This document shows, piece by piece, positions 39,278-49,135 of a stretch of DNA of 64,000 nt (positions are counted from its first letter, which is position 1; the number at the start of each line of letters is the position of its first letter). Where the stretch lies: positions 1,171,001 to 1,235,000 of the forward strand of contig NZ_CP045484.1 of assembly GCF_009729055.1 (NCBI RefSeq), given 5' to 3'. The position numbers and the translations under genes were made by a program. Below the pieces are notes generated by a model, which saw only the letters and a program-made list of their open reading frames with translations, did not search any database and had not been told where the DNA came from. This DNA is from Sulfurisphaera ohwakuensis. GTDB lineage: Archaea > Thermoproteota > Thermoprotei_A > Sulfolobales > Sulfolobaceae.

Positions 39278-39669
39278 TTATCCTTAGTACCTTAAATACA
39301 TTAGTTCAAGAGTATGATAATTTCATTATTAAAGATAATGAACGTAACAGCCTAATTACATCTTAACATAACACACTTTTTAATACTTTATAAAGATAGT
39401 TTATGGGTTAATTTTTCATCAAAAGTAACGTAGAACTTACTTTTAAATTAGTACTTAATTTCGTTTAACAGAAATTACTCAGTTCAACATTTTTAAAAAT
39501 TTTAAGGATTCTGACAAGGCACTATATTTACAAGGGCAAGTTAACTGTGAAAATATAAGCTAAAACATAATAAAGCATTAGAAGAAGTAACATAGACATC
39601 AAAGAAAATAAATCCAACATATTACATGATATTTCATACATAACAATAAAATGATTAGTACACCCTATA
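39278..39669. other. AT-rich intergenic region, no gene seen
   Basis: About 390 bp between two minus-strand genes. Stops occur in all frames and I see no strong repeat or RNA-like structure. Confidence 0.4.
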
Positions 39670-40025
39670 TCACTTCAATAATATTCTCCCTTGTCTTATC
39701 TCCCTCTTTAATGGATCTAGTACAAGACCAAATATTTCTAGTGTAACTACTCCTAGTAAGTTTTCATCTTCACTTTCTCCCAATATCACTGGAGAATGTC
39801 TCTCTCCATAAGGTGGAAGTTCATTATCACTTCAGAAAGTCCTCTCTCAATAGTAGACCCATCTGCAAGTACTAAAGTTACGCGTGATATCTCTTTTAGT
39901 CCTAACTTCTCCCATATATCCTTTCTCAACACTGTATAGGATGCACTAGAATCGATAAGAAACCTAACTTTTTCACTATCCCCTTTCTCATTCTTTACTA
40001 TACCGTCAATGTAAATTAGTCCCAT
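39670..40025 (-). pseudogene. Retropepsin-like aspartic protease, frameshifted
   Basis: Clan AA (retroviral-type) aspartic protease homologue of about 118 residues in two frames. The first frame gives the active-site region VRFLIDSSASYTVL and the flap-like VTLVLADGSTIERGLSEVIM, then runs out of phase near 39810. The other frame continues with PPYGERHSPVILGESE and ENLLGVVTLEIFGLVLDPLK to a TGA at 39670, which is the expected C-terminus. The catalytic triplet reads Asp-Ser-Ser where Asp-Ser/Thr-Gly is required, so activity would be doubtful even without the frameshift. Probably a decaying gene, unless the shift is a sequencing error. Confidence 0.8.
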
Positions 40026-40155
40026 AAGTAAAAGTTAAAGCAAAGCCTTAAGTATTTAGAGTTAAACTAATATTCTCACCTTTATTAACGGCATAATTCT
40101 TATTTTTAAAACACTAAGAATGTACTCTTCTATATCTTGAGAAAAAATACGTGAC

Positions 40156-41502
40156 TTATTTAGAGAGTTGTTCAAGCTCTATTTGAGACGCCTTTGGTCC
40201 TAATATTCCAACATCTAATGTTACTATCAATGCCATTACAAATACTACAGCGTACATAAATGCCGGGCCTTTAGAGTAGAGTAATAAAGGTAATATAGAA
40301 AGCCAAATATAGTTTCCAAGTCTGCTAAGAGAATACTGAACACCGTCAGCAAAGGACCTTATTCTAGTTGGGTATAATTCCGCCCCGTATTGATGGAAAG
40401 CATTTGAAAATATGTTAGACAGAAATCCAAATAAGAATCCTGTAGTTACAACTTCTAATGCGGTAGTTGAAAATCCAAATGCTAAACCAACAATACCCAT
40501 GAGTAACATTACAATACTTACTTGCCATTTCCTATCAAATTTCTGACTATCAATTATGAAAATAGATGCAAGAGAGCTGATAAAGTAAGAAGTGTAAATT
40601 AGCATTGAGTACTCTAAGGTATGAACTAAGCTAAAACCTTTAGCATAGAGAACTGAAGGAGCCAAAGAGGCAAATCCGTAATATACTCCAGTTTGCAAAA
40701 ACTCAAATATCCATAACATTATTGTCCTCTTCCTATATAGTGGTGAAAATAACTCTGATATTTTTACTTTTTGTGAAGTAACTACCTCTACTTGTAAAGG
40801 CTCACTTAAGTGCCCCTTTTCTCTTATTGCTACTTCTTCCATCATATTTACTATTTTCTCAGCCTCATCTATTCTCCCTTTAGTCTCCAGCCATCTTGGA
40901 GATTCTGGAATTAAGAACCTAAAAGGTATAATCGTAAGTATTCCCAATCCTCCTATTATATACAACCACTGCCAGCCTTGAAGGATATAAGAATGAGGAA
41001 TCAATAGATAAGCTAAAATAGCCACAACTATTGGTGCCGTCCAAGAAGCGGTGTAACCAATAGCCAATGCCCTACCTCTAATCCTAGAAGGGAAAAACTC
41101 CGTTATCATAACATCTAAAACTATCAATGCTTCTGGCCCAACACCTAATCCAGTTATAAACCTTAGCAAACCTAATAAGTATATATTTGGAGAAAATGGA
41201 GTCAATAAGAGTCCTACCGAGGCTATGAACATGTTAAGTATTAGTGCTGTTCGTCTTCCCATAACATCTCCTATATAAGTAAATATTATAGCACCGACAA
41301 ATGCACCTAAAAAGAAGATTGCTATGGTATAATAAATTGCTTCAGCTGAGGGAATTTTATAAAAAGAAGATATTGGTTGTACTACAAATCCTCCAACAAA
41401 TAGATCGTAAAGTTCAAAAAATTCTCCTAAGCTTAGGAGTGCTAATAACTTAGTATGAAAAGAAGTCCAGGGCAATCTTTCAATCCTTCCAGCAATGGTC
41501 AT
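40156..41502 (-). CDS. MFS transporter
   Basis: A 448-residue carrier with 12 predicted helices and the signatures YIGDVMGRRTALI (loop 2-3), PESPRWLETKGRIDEAEKI after helix 6, and a late ELYPTRIRSFADG motif. The central loop is long and charged. It belongs to the sugar porter/metabolite-proton symporter group; the substrate is unknown. It lies 275 bp downstream of the Rieske gene region on the same strand, but the gap of nearly 380 bp argues against co-transcription. Confidence 0.88.
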   Translation of the reverse strand: MTIAGRIERLPWTSFHTKLLALLSLGEFFELYDLFVGGFVVQPISSFYKIPSAEAIYYTIAIFFLGAFVGAIIFTYIGDVMGRRTALILNMFIASVGLLLTPFSPNIYLLGLLRFITGLGVGPEALIVLDVMITEFFPSRIRGRALAIGYTASWTAPIVVAILAYLLIPHSYILQGWQWLYIIGGLGILTIIPFRFLIPESPRWLETKGRIDEAEKIVNMMEEVAIREKGHLSEPLQVEVVTSQKVKISELFSPLYRKRTIMLWIFEFLQTGVYYGFASLAPSVLYAKGFSLVHTLEYSMLIYTSYFISSLASIFIIDSQKFDRKWQVSIVMLLMGIVGLAFGFSTTALEVVTTGFLFGFLSNIFSNAFHQYGAELYPTRIRSFADGVQYSLSRLGNYIWLSILPLLLYSKGPAFMYAVVFVMALIVTLDVGILGPKASQIELEQLSK

Positions 41503-41880
41503 GAAGAAAGGTAATTTGTTTTGACTATTTAAAAATTATTGACCAGATAAGTTTTAAAATCGAACTTTCTTTTATTAATAAGAATTTTCAAATTTTAACA
41601 TATTAAATTAAAATAAAACCATTTTGGAGGCTTTAAAATTAGTCAGAATATCTCTTTATTATGATTTTCTTAAAATTTTCAACTATATCAAACGTTAAAT
41701 TGAAATAAGTTTTAAACGATAGTTTAGATAAATACCACCAACAAAGTAAGAGGTATTTTAAAAAGCTTAGGTTTGGGTGATTAATTCTAATGTTAAAAGT
41801 CCTTATGAATGATTATCTATATATCAAGATTAAGTACTATATTACGTTAAAGACATAAAAGAAAATGAGGAAACTGTCTT
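41503..41880. other. Intergenic region holding dispersed motif copy 2
   Basis: About 380 bp of AT-rich DNA between the Rieske and MFS genes. At 41688-41709 it carries TCAAACGTTAAATTGAAA, a close match to motif copies at 14801 and 45149. No coding frame is supported. Confidence 0.4.
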
Positions 41881-42189
41881 CTAAGACTTTTTATCTGGTA
41901 ATTGTGGAATAAAAGGCTCACCTTCAAAACTTATCTTGTCACTAGTAACTATAATCCTTATGAGTTTGCAATTTATACAAGGTGTTTTAGACTTTGGAGG
42001 AGTTAATAATTCTCCAGAAATTAAACTAAAAACTGCGTGATGAAAGGGACATTCGATTTTATCATCATAAACTTTTGCATCATTTAAAGGTCTTTTCTTA
42101 TGAGGACAACCAGCTAACCAATAGTAGTTAGTTCCATCTTTATTATAAACCATTACGGGGTAACCGTTTATTTGAGTAAAAGTTAGCAT
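41881..42189 (-). CDS. Rieske [2Fe-2S] ferredoxin-type protein
   Basis: A 102-residue soluble Rieske protein. The cluster ligands are C28 and H30 in AGCPHKKRPL and C47 and H50 in ECPFHHAVF. The spacing and absence of a membrane anchor fit Rieske-type ferredoxins rather than the bc-complex subunit. An extra C71-x2-C74 pair near the C-terminus (PCINCKL) is an oddity that might bind metal. It probably transfers electrons to an unidentified oxygenase or reductase; the hemerythrin and zinc ferredoxin genes are within 2 kb. Confidence 0.88.
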   Translation of the reverse strand: MLTFTQINGYPVMVYNKDGTNYYWLAGCPHKKRPLNDAKVYDDKIECPFHHAVFSLISGELLTPPKSKTPCINCKLIRIIVTSDKISFEGEPFIPQLPDKKS

Positions 42190-42455
42190 GATAAGTAATC
42201 TTAAGAAGAAGCATAAATAGTTAATTTTTAGCTTAGAGAAATAACAGATAGTACTAACTGAAGAATTTATGGTAATACTGCTATATATTCTTTTGTTTTA
42301 CATGTTTTTAGAAAGGCTAAAATTACTTGATACATTACATGATCTCGATAACGTTATATTGTGTTAACATAAATAGTTATTAGTGCAAAGAAATATCATG
42401 AAACGAATATATTAATTAAGTAAAATTTATTAACTTGATATTTAAATAAATAAAT

Positions 42456-42908
42456 ATGCCACTCCTTGATTATGGCGAAATAAAGCTTGATATACAAGGT
42501 GCAAGTAATAAGGAAATTGAAGAGTTACAGAATCATATACAAAAGCTTTTTTCATTATGCCACTTAGTGGCTGAAAAATACGGAATAGCAATGAATGATG
42601 ACGAAGTAAGAAAGATCGTAGATTATCTTGATCAGTTCACAGAAAGTATGAGGGATGCAGTATTTAAGAAGGGAAATACTAGTATAAAAGTTATCCTAGA
42701 TGAATATGTAACACTACCTAATCAGAGAAGACTTATAGGTCTGTGGTATTTATTTGATAGATTAGGATACAAGACTGATAGACAAGGTGATTTAGAACTA
42801 ATAAAACAGAGATTAATTGAATGGAGAACAAAGGCTACCGAAAGAAACGATAAAGATGTCCTTGAATTATTGAACTATTTTGAAAAATTTGGATTCTATA
42901 ACTTTTAA
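42456..42908 (+). CDS. Hypothetical helical protein
   Basis: A 150-residue soluble protein, mostly helical (NKEIEELQNHIQKLFSLCHL, DDEVRKIVDYLDQFTESMRD), with no motif I recognise. Start at the ATG at 42456; the upstream DNA has TTTAAATA only 10 bp away, too close to be its TATA box, so the promoter is probably further upstream. Divergent from the Rieske gene and convergent with the hemerythrin gene. Confidence 0.6.
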   Translation: MPLLDYGEIKLDIQGASNKEIEELQNHIQKLFSLCHLVAEKYGIAMNDDEVRKIVDYLDQFTESMRDAVFKKGNTSIKVILDEYVTLPNQRRLIGLWYLFDRLGYKTDRQGDLELIKQRLIEWRTKATERNDKDVLELLNYFEKFGFYNF

Positions 42909-42986
42909 CTTTTTTATAATAATATATATTTTTATTAGAATTTTTCAGATTTGTAATAATATCTTGAGATAATGATCTATTAGATT

Positions 42987-43427
42987 TCATCTTATTGCTT
43001 TGCATTTCCATTCTTTCGGCGGGTTAGCTAACTTTATCTCCTCAAGTATAAGATTAGCCTGATCCTCATCTGACAGAGTATCTAATTGTTGATACACACT
43101 GCCTTCCTCTGCACCATCATGCTCAAGAAGTACTCTCATAAATTCGTTCATCTTTTCTTTAGCTTCTTCAGTGTTACCATTATCTAAATACTCTTTAGTT
43201 TGATCTAAGAGAAGCCACATACTGCCATGTTCAATCTCTAGAGACTTAATGATAGTTAAAAGAGAACTATCATTTACTTTAGGAAAAAGAAATTCTTCCT
43301 CCCAATAAATGTGATTAATAAAGGCACGTCTTATTTCCTCATATGTTGATAAATCTGGGGAATTCCTAAACTCCTCAACAAGCTCTTCTAATCTCCTATG
43401 ATCTAAAGTTAAAACTAAAGAGAGCAT
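42987..43427 (-). CDS. Hemerythrin-like (HHE) domain protein
   Basis: A 146-residue four-helix protein with likely di-iron ligands in order, numbered from the ATG: H10 in TLDHRRLEE, H39 and E43 in NHIYWEEEFLFP, H67 in EIEHGSMW, and H103 plus E107/E108 in LLEHDGAEEGSVY. The HHE family binds oxygen, nitric oxide or iron, or acts in stress response. The frame can be extended to a TTG at 43433, but the ATG at 43427 is preferred. It lies just 22 bp downstream of the unknown gene at 43450 on the same strand, so they form a pair. Confidence 0.88.
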   Translation of the reverse strand: MLSLVLTLDHRRLEELVEEFRNSPDLSTYEEIRRAFINHIYWEEEFLFPKVNDSSLLTIIKSLEIEHGSMWLLLDQTKEYLDNGNTEEAKEKMNEFMRVLLEHDGAEEGSVYQQLDTLSDEDQANLILEEIKLANPPKEWKCKAIR

Positions 43428-43449
43428 AGCCAAATCCTTAACTTAAATC

Positions 43450-43920
43450 TTATGCTTGTTTATAATACGGTATAATTTCTATTATCCCATTCCTTATACC
43501 ATCTGGTAAGTACAAGTTATAATAGAATCCGGCTTCAATATTATCTATTTTAATACAGAACTTCCTTTTCTCCACATGTTTCTTATTATCAGTTTCTAAT
43601 AATACATCATCGATCTTAACATTACTTATATCCTTTCCAATGGTTTTTGCTAACTCAAGTACCTCGTATACAAATTCATCTCTTAGATCCTTAAACATTG
43701 TTAACTCTGAGTCCCAATAAGAGGAACCATTTATATAAATAACTCCTCTAGTCTCACTAACATAAACTAATGGATTTTCTGGTACATCAAAGTAAAAAGT
43801 AGTACCACCTATAGGAATTTCTAGGGTTTTGCTAATTACTCTCTTATCTTTTTCTTTAACCCATGAAGGGATTTGATATTGAGGAATTAAAACTTGGATT
43901 TGTTCTTGGAGAGTTACCAT
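43450..43920 (-). CDS. Hypothetical protein in an operon with hemerythrin
   Basis: A 156-residue soluble protein rich in beta strands (ISKTLEIPIGGTTFYFDVPE, RGVIYINGSSYWDS, CIKIDNIEAGFYYNLYLPDG). I do not recognise the family. It is upstream of the hemerythrin-like gene by 22 bp and probably co-transcribed, so it may work with it. Confidence 0.65.
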   Translation of the reverse strand: MVTLQEQIQVLIPQYQIPSWVKEKDKRVISKTLEIPIGGTTFYFDVPENPLVYVSETRGVIYINGSSYWDSELTMFKDLRDEFVYEVLELAKTIGKDISNVKIDDVLLETDNKKHVEKRKFCIKIDNIEAGFYYNLYLPDGIRNGIIEIIPYYKQA

Positions 43921-44069
43921 CTCAAATCACAATAAATAGATCGTCAAAGATTTTAAAAAACAAATAGCCTAAGATGTTAATCATTTACAAGTTAAACAAC
44001 TAGTGTTATTTAGCATAAATCGTAAGGGCTATACGTTTTAAGCATATACATTATTCCTAGATTTAGTGA

Positions 44070-44390
<321 letters not shown>

Positions 44391-44505
44391 AATTCTCTAA
44401 CATTGCAGTTGTTAAAGTAACTAATCCCTTAAACTCAAAGTCTTCAAGATCTCTAGAAATTCCTACTAATCCAGCAGTAGATGTAGAATATCCTATCCTT
44501 AAATA

Positions 44506-44733
44506 TCATTTAACCTCATCTTCCTTCCCCTCCTTCTTCTTCTTTTCCACAATTTTGTTAAAGTTCGTAACAACGATTGAGCTTAAAAGTGCCTTCCATG
44601 AAAGAAAGAGCTTACTCGCAGAATTCCTACTATAACCAGCCTTAAGCATCTCAACACTTAAATAGAGCTCTTGCAAGGATTCAAGTAACCTTAACCTAGA
44701 ATACTTCTCTGGCTCTTTGATGAATTTAGGTAA
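44506..44733 (-). pseudogene. PaREP/HEPN-like gene fragment
   Basis: A minus-strand frame reads PKFIKEPEKYSRLRLLESLQ, then ELYLSVEMLKAGYSRNSASK and LFLSWKALLSSIVVTNFNKI before a TGA at 44506. The AGYSRNSASKLFLSWKALLS part matches the AGRSRNAAGKVFSAVKALLS part of the intact gene at 38741. There is no start codon in frame: a TAG precedes the Pro-Lys, and an upstream ATG is in another phase. It is therefore a truncated, frameshifted remnant. Confidence 0.7.
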
Positions 44734-45397
44734 CTATGGCTCTGCATAAGATCTCTTCGTTTAAACCTTAAATCTTTGTTTCAGTACTTATGGTAACAAC
44801 CAATAACTAGTTAATTAATAAATATTAATCATGATTAATGCGTGAAAAATTTATCCATTTAAGCTATGAAATTGTTTTAGCTTTTTCCTACTTAATAGAG
44901 TATTAAAAAGAAAATAATCACAGAGTAATTTGAACAAAATTACTTTTCATACATAAAGAACTATCAGCATTTACATCGTTGAAAAGTAATAGCTCCCCCA
45001 ATTAATACTAGCTTAAATAGTGAAGATTTTTACTTAATGCATGAGAAGTTTTCATATACTCCAGAACTATCGTACTTCATATTATGACGAAGAATCTTAG
45101 ATTTCCTAATTATAGATCACTTCAACCATTATTTAAATCAACGTTAAACTATTTTCAATTTGACGTTTGATTTAATAGGAAAATTAATGTTTCAGTAATA
45201 ATTAATAGAATTAGATATTAATCTGAAAATGTTCATTAATGAATAATAAACATTATGCTCATTTAAAGAAAAAATTATAGTATTTCTTACTTGATATTGC
45301 ACAATAATTATAGGGATTGTCTGGTTATTGAATTTAAGTTACTGCATTTATCACTTGCGTAGCTATACTTGTCATATTGATGAATACTCTGCGTAGT
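44734..45397. other. Intergenic region holding dispersed motif copy 3
   Basis: About 660 bp of AT-rich DNA. At 45149-45170 the minus strand reads TCAAACGTCAAATTGAAA, like the motif copies at 14801 and 41688; here it forms the right arm of an imperfect hairpin with AAATCAACGT at 45136-45145. No gene is supported. Confidence 0.4.
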
Positions 45398-46003
45398 TTA
45401 AGGTATAAAGTAGTTTAGGAATGTTGCAAAGGCGTTACCAAACTGAGTTAATGCGGTTACTGGGATTTGATAATATGGGGTTGTAAATTGCTGGTTATGA
45501 CAACTTATATTAACTATTTGGTAAGGAATGTACTCAGAAATTGGTGCTTTTTGCCAATCTGGCCAATATGGAGAATAGAGTTGGTAGGGATAAATGACAA
45601 CATTAATTGACTGTCCTGGTGCTAAAGTCTTCCCTACATAATAAATGAATAGTTGGTCGCCTGAACCGTTAGATATTATGATATATGTTAACGTGCTTGG
45701 AACATTTCCTACATTACTTATTGTTATTGTAATATTGCTCAAATTATACTTGTATATACCGTAAGCTTTTCCATGATATGCTCCAATTCCAACTCCACAG
45801 TCACTATGAGAAACGTTATAATAATATGCTATAGCAGTAATAACTAAATTCTCATTATTATGGTCATAAATTGACAATTGAGCTTGCAATAATTGTAAAC
45901 CAACATTTTGAAAAGATCCTAAATATATTAAGATTATACCAATAGCTGCCATTAATATCAGTAAAAATATCACAATTCCAACAACTGTACCTAAGCCTCT
46001 CAT
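45398..46003 (-). CDS. Orphan pilin-like protein with class III signal peptide
   Basis: A 201-residue protein beginning MRGLGTVVGIVIFLLILMAA. The short positively charged leader, a Gly before the hydrophobic stretch, and a single N-terminal helix fit PibD-processed type IV pilins. The N-terminus is nearly the same as that of the fourth pilin of the operon at 49132 (MRGLGTVIGIVIFLIILLAS, both followed by YLG-x-FQ), so the two are paralogues. The rest is an extracytoplasmic beta-rich domain with sequons (NVSHS, NLSNIT). It lies alone, oppositely oriented, 1.5 kb upstream of the pilus operon. Confidence 0.8.
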   Translation of the reverse strand: MRGLGTVVGIVIFLLILMAAIGIILIYLGSFQNVGLQLLQAQLSIYDHNNENLVITAIAYYYNVSHSDCGVGIGAYHGKAYGIYKYNLSNITITISNVGNVPSTLTYIIISNGSGDQLFIYYVGKTLAPGQSINVVIYPYQLYSPYWPDWQKAPISEYIPYQIVNISCHNQQFTTPYYQIPVTALTQFGNAFATFLNYFIP

Positions 46004-46362
46004 ATCAGAGATTAATGTAAAAGGAATTAATAAAGATCACGTGAAACATCTTTTTCCACAGTTTTCCACTAGAATAATGATAAGCTAAATATAGTATTTT
46101 TATGTGCTCATTAATATTTCTCTCTGTATAGTATTCATATTAAGCGGGAGATCGCATTACTTATATGAAAATTAGAATTGAGTAGCTTCATTCTTCTTTA
46201 TTTATATCTCTTTTAAATTTAAAGCTTAAGCGTTAAACCTAACCACATCACTTTGTGTAGAAGAAGGCTAAGAAGAGTATGTGTTTAGAGCCTTAAAACA
46301 CATGCTATTAACAATACTCAAGATATACCTAATAATTTATAACAAGAAGATGCCTATAGTAA
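46004..46362. other. Intergenic region upstream of the orphan pilin
   Basis: AT-rich, about 360 bp between two minus-strand genes; it should hold the orphan pilin promoter. I see no strong structure. Confidence 0.4.
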
Positions 46363-46812
46363 TTATTTCTCATTACGTTCTTCTTCATTTAACTCAATAT
46401 CTTTCGTTTTAATTATTTTTCTTCTAGAGGGTCTATTTATTTCATAATAAACCTTTCCATACTCTCTATTACAGACTAAGTAGCCCAAATCCGTCAGTTT
46501 TTTAAGCCTTCTGTATGTAGTGGATTTTGGTAATCCGGTGAATGATGAAATTTCAGTCAATGTCTTATAACCTCTTTTGATGGCCTCTAGAACCATTATA
46601 TCTCTTTTATCTATCTTATCATATGATATCTCAATCTTGTTTCTTCTGTACCTTATTATAATTAATAATAGAGAAACTGCTAATAAGGGAGAAACTGCTA
46701 ATTCGATATAGGTAAAATCAGAGTAAAGGATAAATTCCGGTAAACTCACTCTTGAATTTAAAAATGAAAAGATAAATGAAATGTCAATCAAATTATAAGT
46801 TTCAATAACCAT
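46363..46812 (-). CDS. Membrane-anchored winged-helix protein, probable regulator
   Basis: A 149-residue protein with one membrane helix at about 36-54 (YIELAVSPLLAVSLLLIII), a basic cytoplasmic linker (RYRRNK), and a C-terminal winged helix (66-130; RDIMVLEAIKRGYKTLTEIS, LPKSTTYRRLKKLTDLGYLV). The first 35 residues would lie outside and could sense something. The helix-turn-helix follows the TrmB/MarR-like pattern. It is divergent from the pilus operon across a 731-bp region that contains two inverted repeats, so regulation of pilus expression is a reasonable inference. Sulfolobales ArnR, a membrane regulator of the archaellum, has the opposite domain order. Confidence 0.75.
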   Translation of the reverse strand: MVIETYNLIDISFIFSFLNSRVSLPEFILYSDFTYIELAVSPLLAVSLLLIIIRYRRNKIEISYDKIDKRDIMVLEAIKRGYKTLTEISSFTGLPKSTTYRRLKKLTDLGYLVCNREYGKVYYEINRPSRRKIIKTKDIELNEEERNEK

Positions 46813-47345
46813 ATACTTTTCAACGTAAATTTACTATATAAATATTTCTACTCTTAGTAAGTATAGTTAATGTTAATAATCTTATATAGTAGAGACGAAA
46901 TACTCATTGAGCTACTTGAACACTTACTAGCTTTAAAAAGCAAGAGTTCGTGTTTATTACATAGAATTCTCTTGTTAATTTCTTAAAAATAATAACACAT
47001 TTAATATTCTAACAAAGTATAAGTACTCAATTAGATTCTTTCGGCTTTCAAACTTTGTAGAACTAGAATAGTCAGGATATTTCTTATCCAATAAAAGATT
47101 GTAATACTTAATTATTATTGTAGTCTATGTAAATTTCCCATTCTATCTCCTATTCTCTATCATAACTTAAGAACAAAGGTATTCTAAATTCATATAGGAT
47201 CTTAAAGAAGAATATATTGCCCTCTAAAATATGATGGAGTAGTTAAATAGCTAATCTAATACATATTATTTAGACGCCAAGCATGATACTAACTCAGCCC
47301 TGTATGATAGTAGGTCCAATTAAATCCAATACAATTTGAAATTTC

Positions 47346-47369
47346 AAAATAAATTTTTGAATTTATTTT
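47346..47369. promoter_or_regulatory. Perfect 10-bp inverted repeat, hairpin or operator
   Basis: AAAATAAATT (47346-47355) and AATTTATTTT (47360-47369) are perfect inverted repeats around a TTTG loop. It lies 175 bp before the first pilin gene. It is AT-only, so chance or a terminator for upstream transcripts are alternatives. Confidence 0.4.
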
Positions 47370-47443
47370 CAGATTTCGTATATTGGCATGAATTAATTTG
47401 TATCAAATAGATGAAATACAAATAGAATTATTCTCAGAAACTT

Positions 47444-47475
47444 TGGTGGAAATTCTGAAAAAGCAACTTCCACCA
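47444..47475. promoter_or_regulatory. 8-bp inverted repeat upstream of the pilus promoter, candidate operator
   Basis: TGGTGGAA (47444-47451) and TTCCACCA (47468-47475) are perfect inverted repeats separated by 16 bp. The GC content of the arms is high for this region, and they lie about 28 bp upstream of the TATA-like box at 47503. The placement suits an activator or repressor dimer site. Confidence 0.5.
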
Positions 47476-47543
47476 GTAGTTTCAGTACACGTTTCATCGT
47501 TATTTTTTAAAGGATAAATCAAATCAGATTAACTTGAAGAAGT

Positions 47544-48095
47544 ATGAAAAAAATAAATAAATTAGAAAACATAAATACAAATAAAAAAGGAAAAAGAGGT
47601 CTATCTAATATAGTTGGATCACTACTCTTAATAGTATTAACAATAGTAGCAGCACTGTTAATAGGTCACTTCGTATTTGGACTGTTTTCAGCAAATAGTC
47701 ACAATGCGGGAATATCAATAAGTGATGCTTCCGTTATAATACCTGGCGGAGAATATACTACACAAGGAGCAAGCGTTACTTTAACTGTTACTAATAGTGG
47801 AAATGACCCTATCATCATACAGACTATAAATTTAGAAGCTAATGGGAATTCTTACGCACTTTATAGTGCATCTGGAACTAAAAGCTATATTACTCCAATA
47901 TCTGGAGCATATAAACAATTATCAAACGGCTATCTAATTGAACCGGGCCAATCAATAACATTCTCTGGAATAGTAACAAGTGCTACAGTCCCATCACTAT
48001 CTACTGGACAAACTATAGTATTCCTGGTATCGGGAGTTGATAACGTAACAGCACAAACATTAAGTCAACAGATCAGTGTAGTAGTACAAGACTGA
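47544..48095 (+). CDS. Pilin-like protein 1 with class III signal peptide
   Basis: A 183-residue protein with a 19-residue charged leader, then the cleavage context KRG|LSNIVGSLLLIVLTIVAA, the pattern processed by PibD. The long leader is atypical of pilins and closer to some Sulfolobales pilins and sugar-binding proteins. The mature part is a hydrophobic helix followed by a beta-rich domain (VTLTVTNSGNDPIIIQTINL). It is the first gene of a six-gene run with the secretion ATPase and the platform protein. It may be a pilin, or a minor pilin of a Bas- or Aap-type system. Confidence 0.8.
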   Translation: MKKINKLENINTNKKGKRGLSNIVGSLLLIVLTIVAALLIGHFVFGLFSANSHNAGISISDASVIIPGGEYTTQGASVTLTVTNSGNDPIIIQTINLEANGNSYALYSASGTKSYITPISGAYKQLSNGYLIEPGQSITFSGIVTSATVPSLSTGQTIVFLVSGVDNVTAQTLSQQISVVVQD

Positions 48096-48110
48096 AAAAG
48101 GTGTAAGGTA

Positions 48111-48641
48111 ATGGTAATCCAAAAGAGGAGGGGGCTCAGTAATATCGTGGGCTCCCTCCTTTTAATTTTAATTGTTTTTTTAGCTTGGGCTTTCCTCTAT
48201 CATTATGGTTTAAATTACATTCACATACTTTCCTCATCTCCTGATATTTCAGTTAGGGCAGTAGTCATTTTGATGAATTATCAGACCGTACAAAACCCAG
48301 GTGTTATTATGTTAGAGTTGTATATTTCTGATGACGCTTACACACCCTTTATGGTTCAACATGTTTTACTTACTAGCAACGGAATTACGATGAACATATC
48401 TGGGAATACTTTTTACACTGCTATTGTACCGTATTCTCAGCTAAGTAAATATCAGACTACACTTCCCATGACAGTTAGGCAAGCATATACCCAGTTACTC
48501 TATACTTTCGTGTCAAACTTTCAAGTAAATCAATATTCTGACTGGGTAAATCAAGGGAACTATACAATAGTCACGATTCAGGGCCAATTAGGTTCCTCTG
48601 TTATCCAAATTCAGACTTCTGCACAGGTGGTGAGTTCATGA
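48111..48641 (+). CDS. Pilin-like protein 2 with class III signal peptide
   Basis: A 176-residue protein starting MVIQKRRG|LSNIVGSLLLIL; the RG-LSNIVGSLLL core is the same as in pilin 1, although the mature domains differ. The central domain has beta-like segments and one sequon (NISG). It is separated from pilin 1 by 15 bp and overlaps pilin 3 by four bases, so it is in the same transcript. Confidence 0.8.
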   Translation: MVIQKRRGLSNIVGSLLLILIVFLAWAFLYHYGLNYIHILSSSPDISVRAVVILMNYQTVQNPGVIMLELYISDDAYTPFMVQHVLLTSNGITMNISGNTFYTAIVPYSQLSKYQTTLPMTVRQAYTQLLYTFVSNFQVNQYSDWVNQGNYTIVTIQGQLGSSVIQIQTSAQVVSS

Positions 48642-49135
48642 AGAAGGGCTTATCTGAGGTAGTAGCTGCTTTACTTTCACTCGTAATAACTCTTGTTCTA
48701 TTAGCTGCATTTTTTGCCTTTAATGGAGGTTATTTTTTAACATTTCAAAAACCTCATGTAACTTCAGCACTCCCTCTACTTCAACCTCTTTACTTAATTG
48801 TTAATCCCTATCCACAGTTGTCTTTCTATCCACCGTATCAAGGAATAATACTCTTTATCGTAAATTACGGTTCTTCTCCAGTTCAAGTCGCTTATGCAAT
48901 GGTAAACGATGCCTTGCAACCGAACACCACATACGTTTATTTAGTAGAGCCGCCGACTAGTTTAAGTGGCCAGCCTAAGTTCATTTATTGTCCAACTGGA
49001 GAAATTCAACCAGGGAAAGAATATGCCATAGTTATTAGTAATGTACCTACAAATTTGAATGCTTATTTCATAACACTAGTCTTTACTAATGGTTATTCTG
49101 AGGAATTTGTTCTATCTCCGGGGGTGGTACAATGA
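48638..49135 (+). CDS. Pilin-like protein 3 with class III signal peptide
   Basis: A 165-residue protein starting MKKG|LSEVVAALLSLVITLV, a short classical class III leader. Mature domain beta-rich with aromatic residues (LYLIVNPYPQLSFYPPYQGI). It overlaps pilin 2 and pilin 4 by four bases each, implying translational coupling and fixed stoichiometry. Confidence 0.8.
   Translation: MKKGLSEVVAALLSLVITLVLLAAFFAFNGGYFLTFQKPHVTSALPLLQPLYLIVNPYPQLSFYPPYQGIILFIVNYGSSPVQVAYAMVNDALQPNTTYVYLVEPPTSLSGQPKFIYCPTGEIQPGKEYAIVISNVPTNLNAYFITLVFTNGYSEEFVLSPGVVQ

Larger units (their letters stand above)
46813..47543. other. Long control region between regulator and pilus operon
   Basis: 731 bp without a coding frame. 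It contains two inverted repeats (listed separately) and a TATA-like TTTTTTAAAG at 47503-47512, about 32 bp before the first pilin ATG. The length is unusual for this compact genome and suggests complex regulation. Confidence 0.55.
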
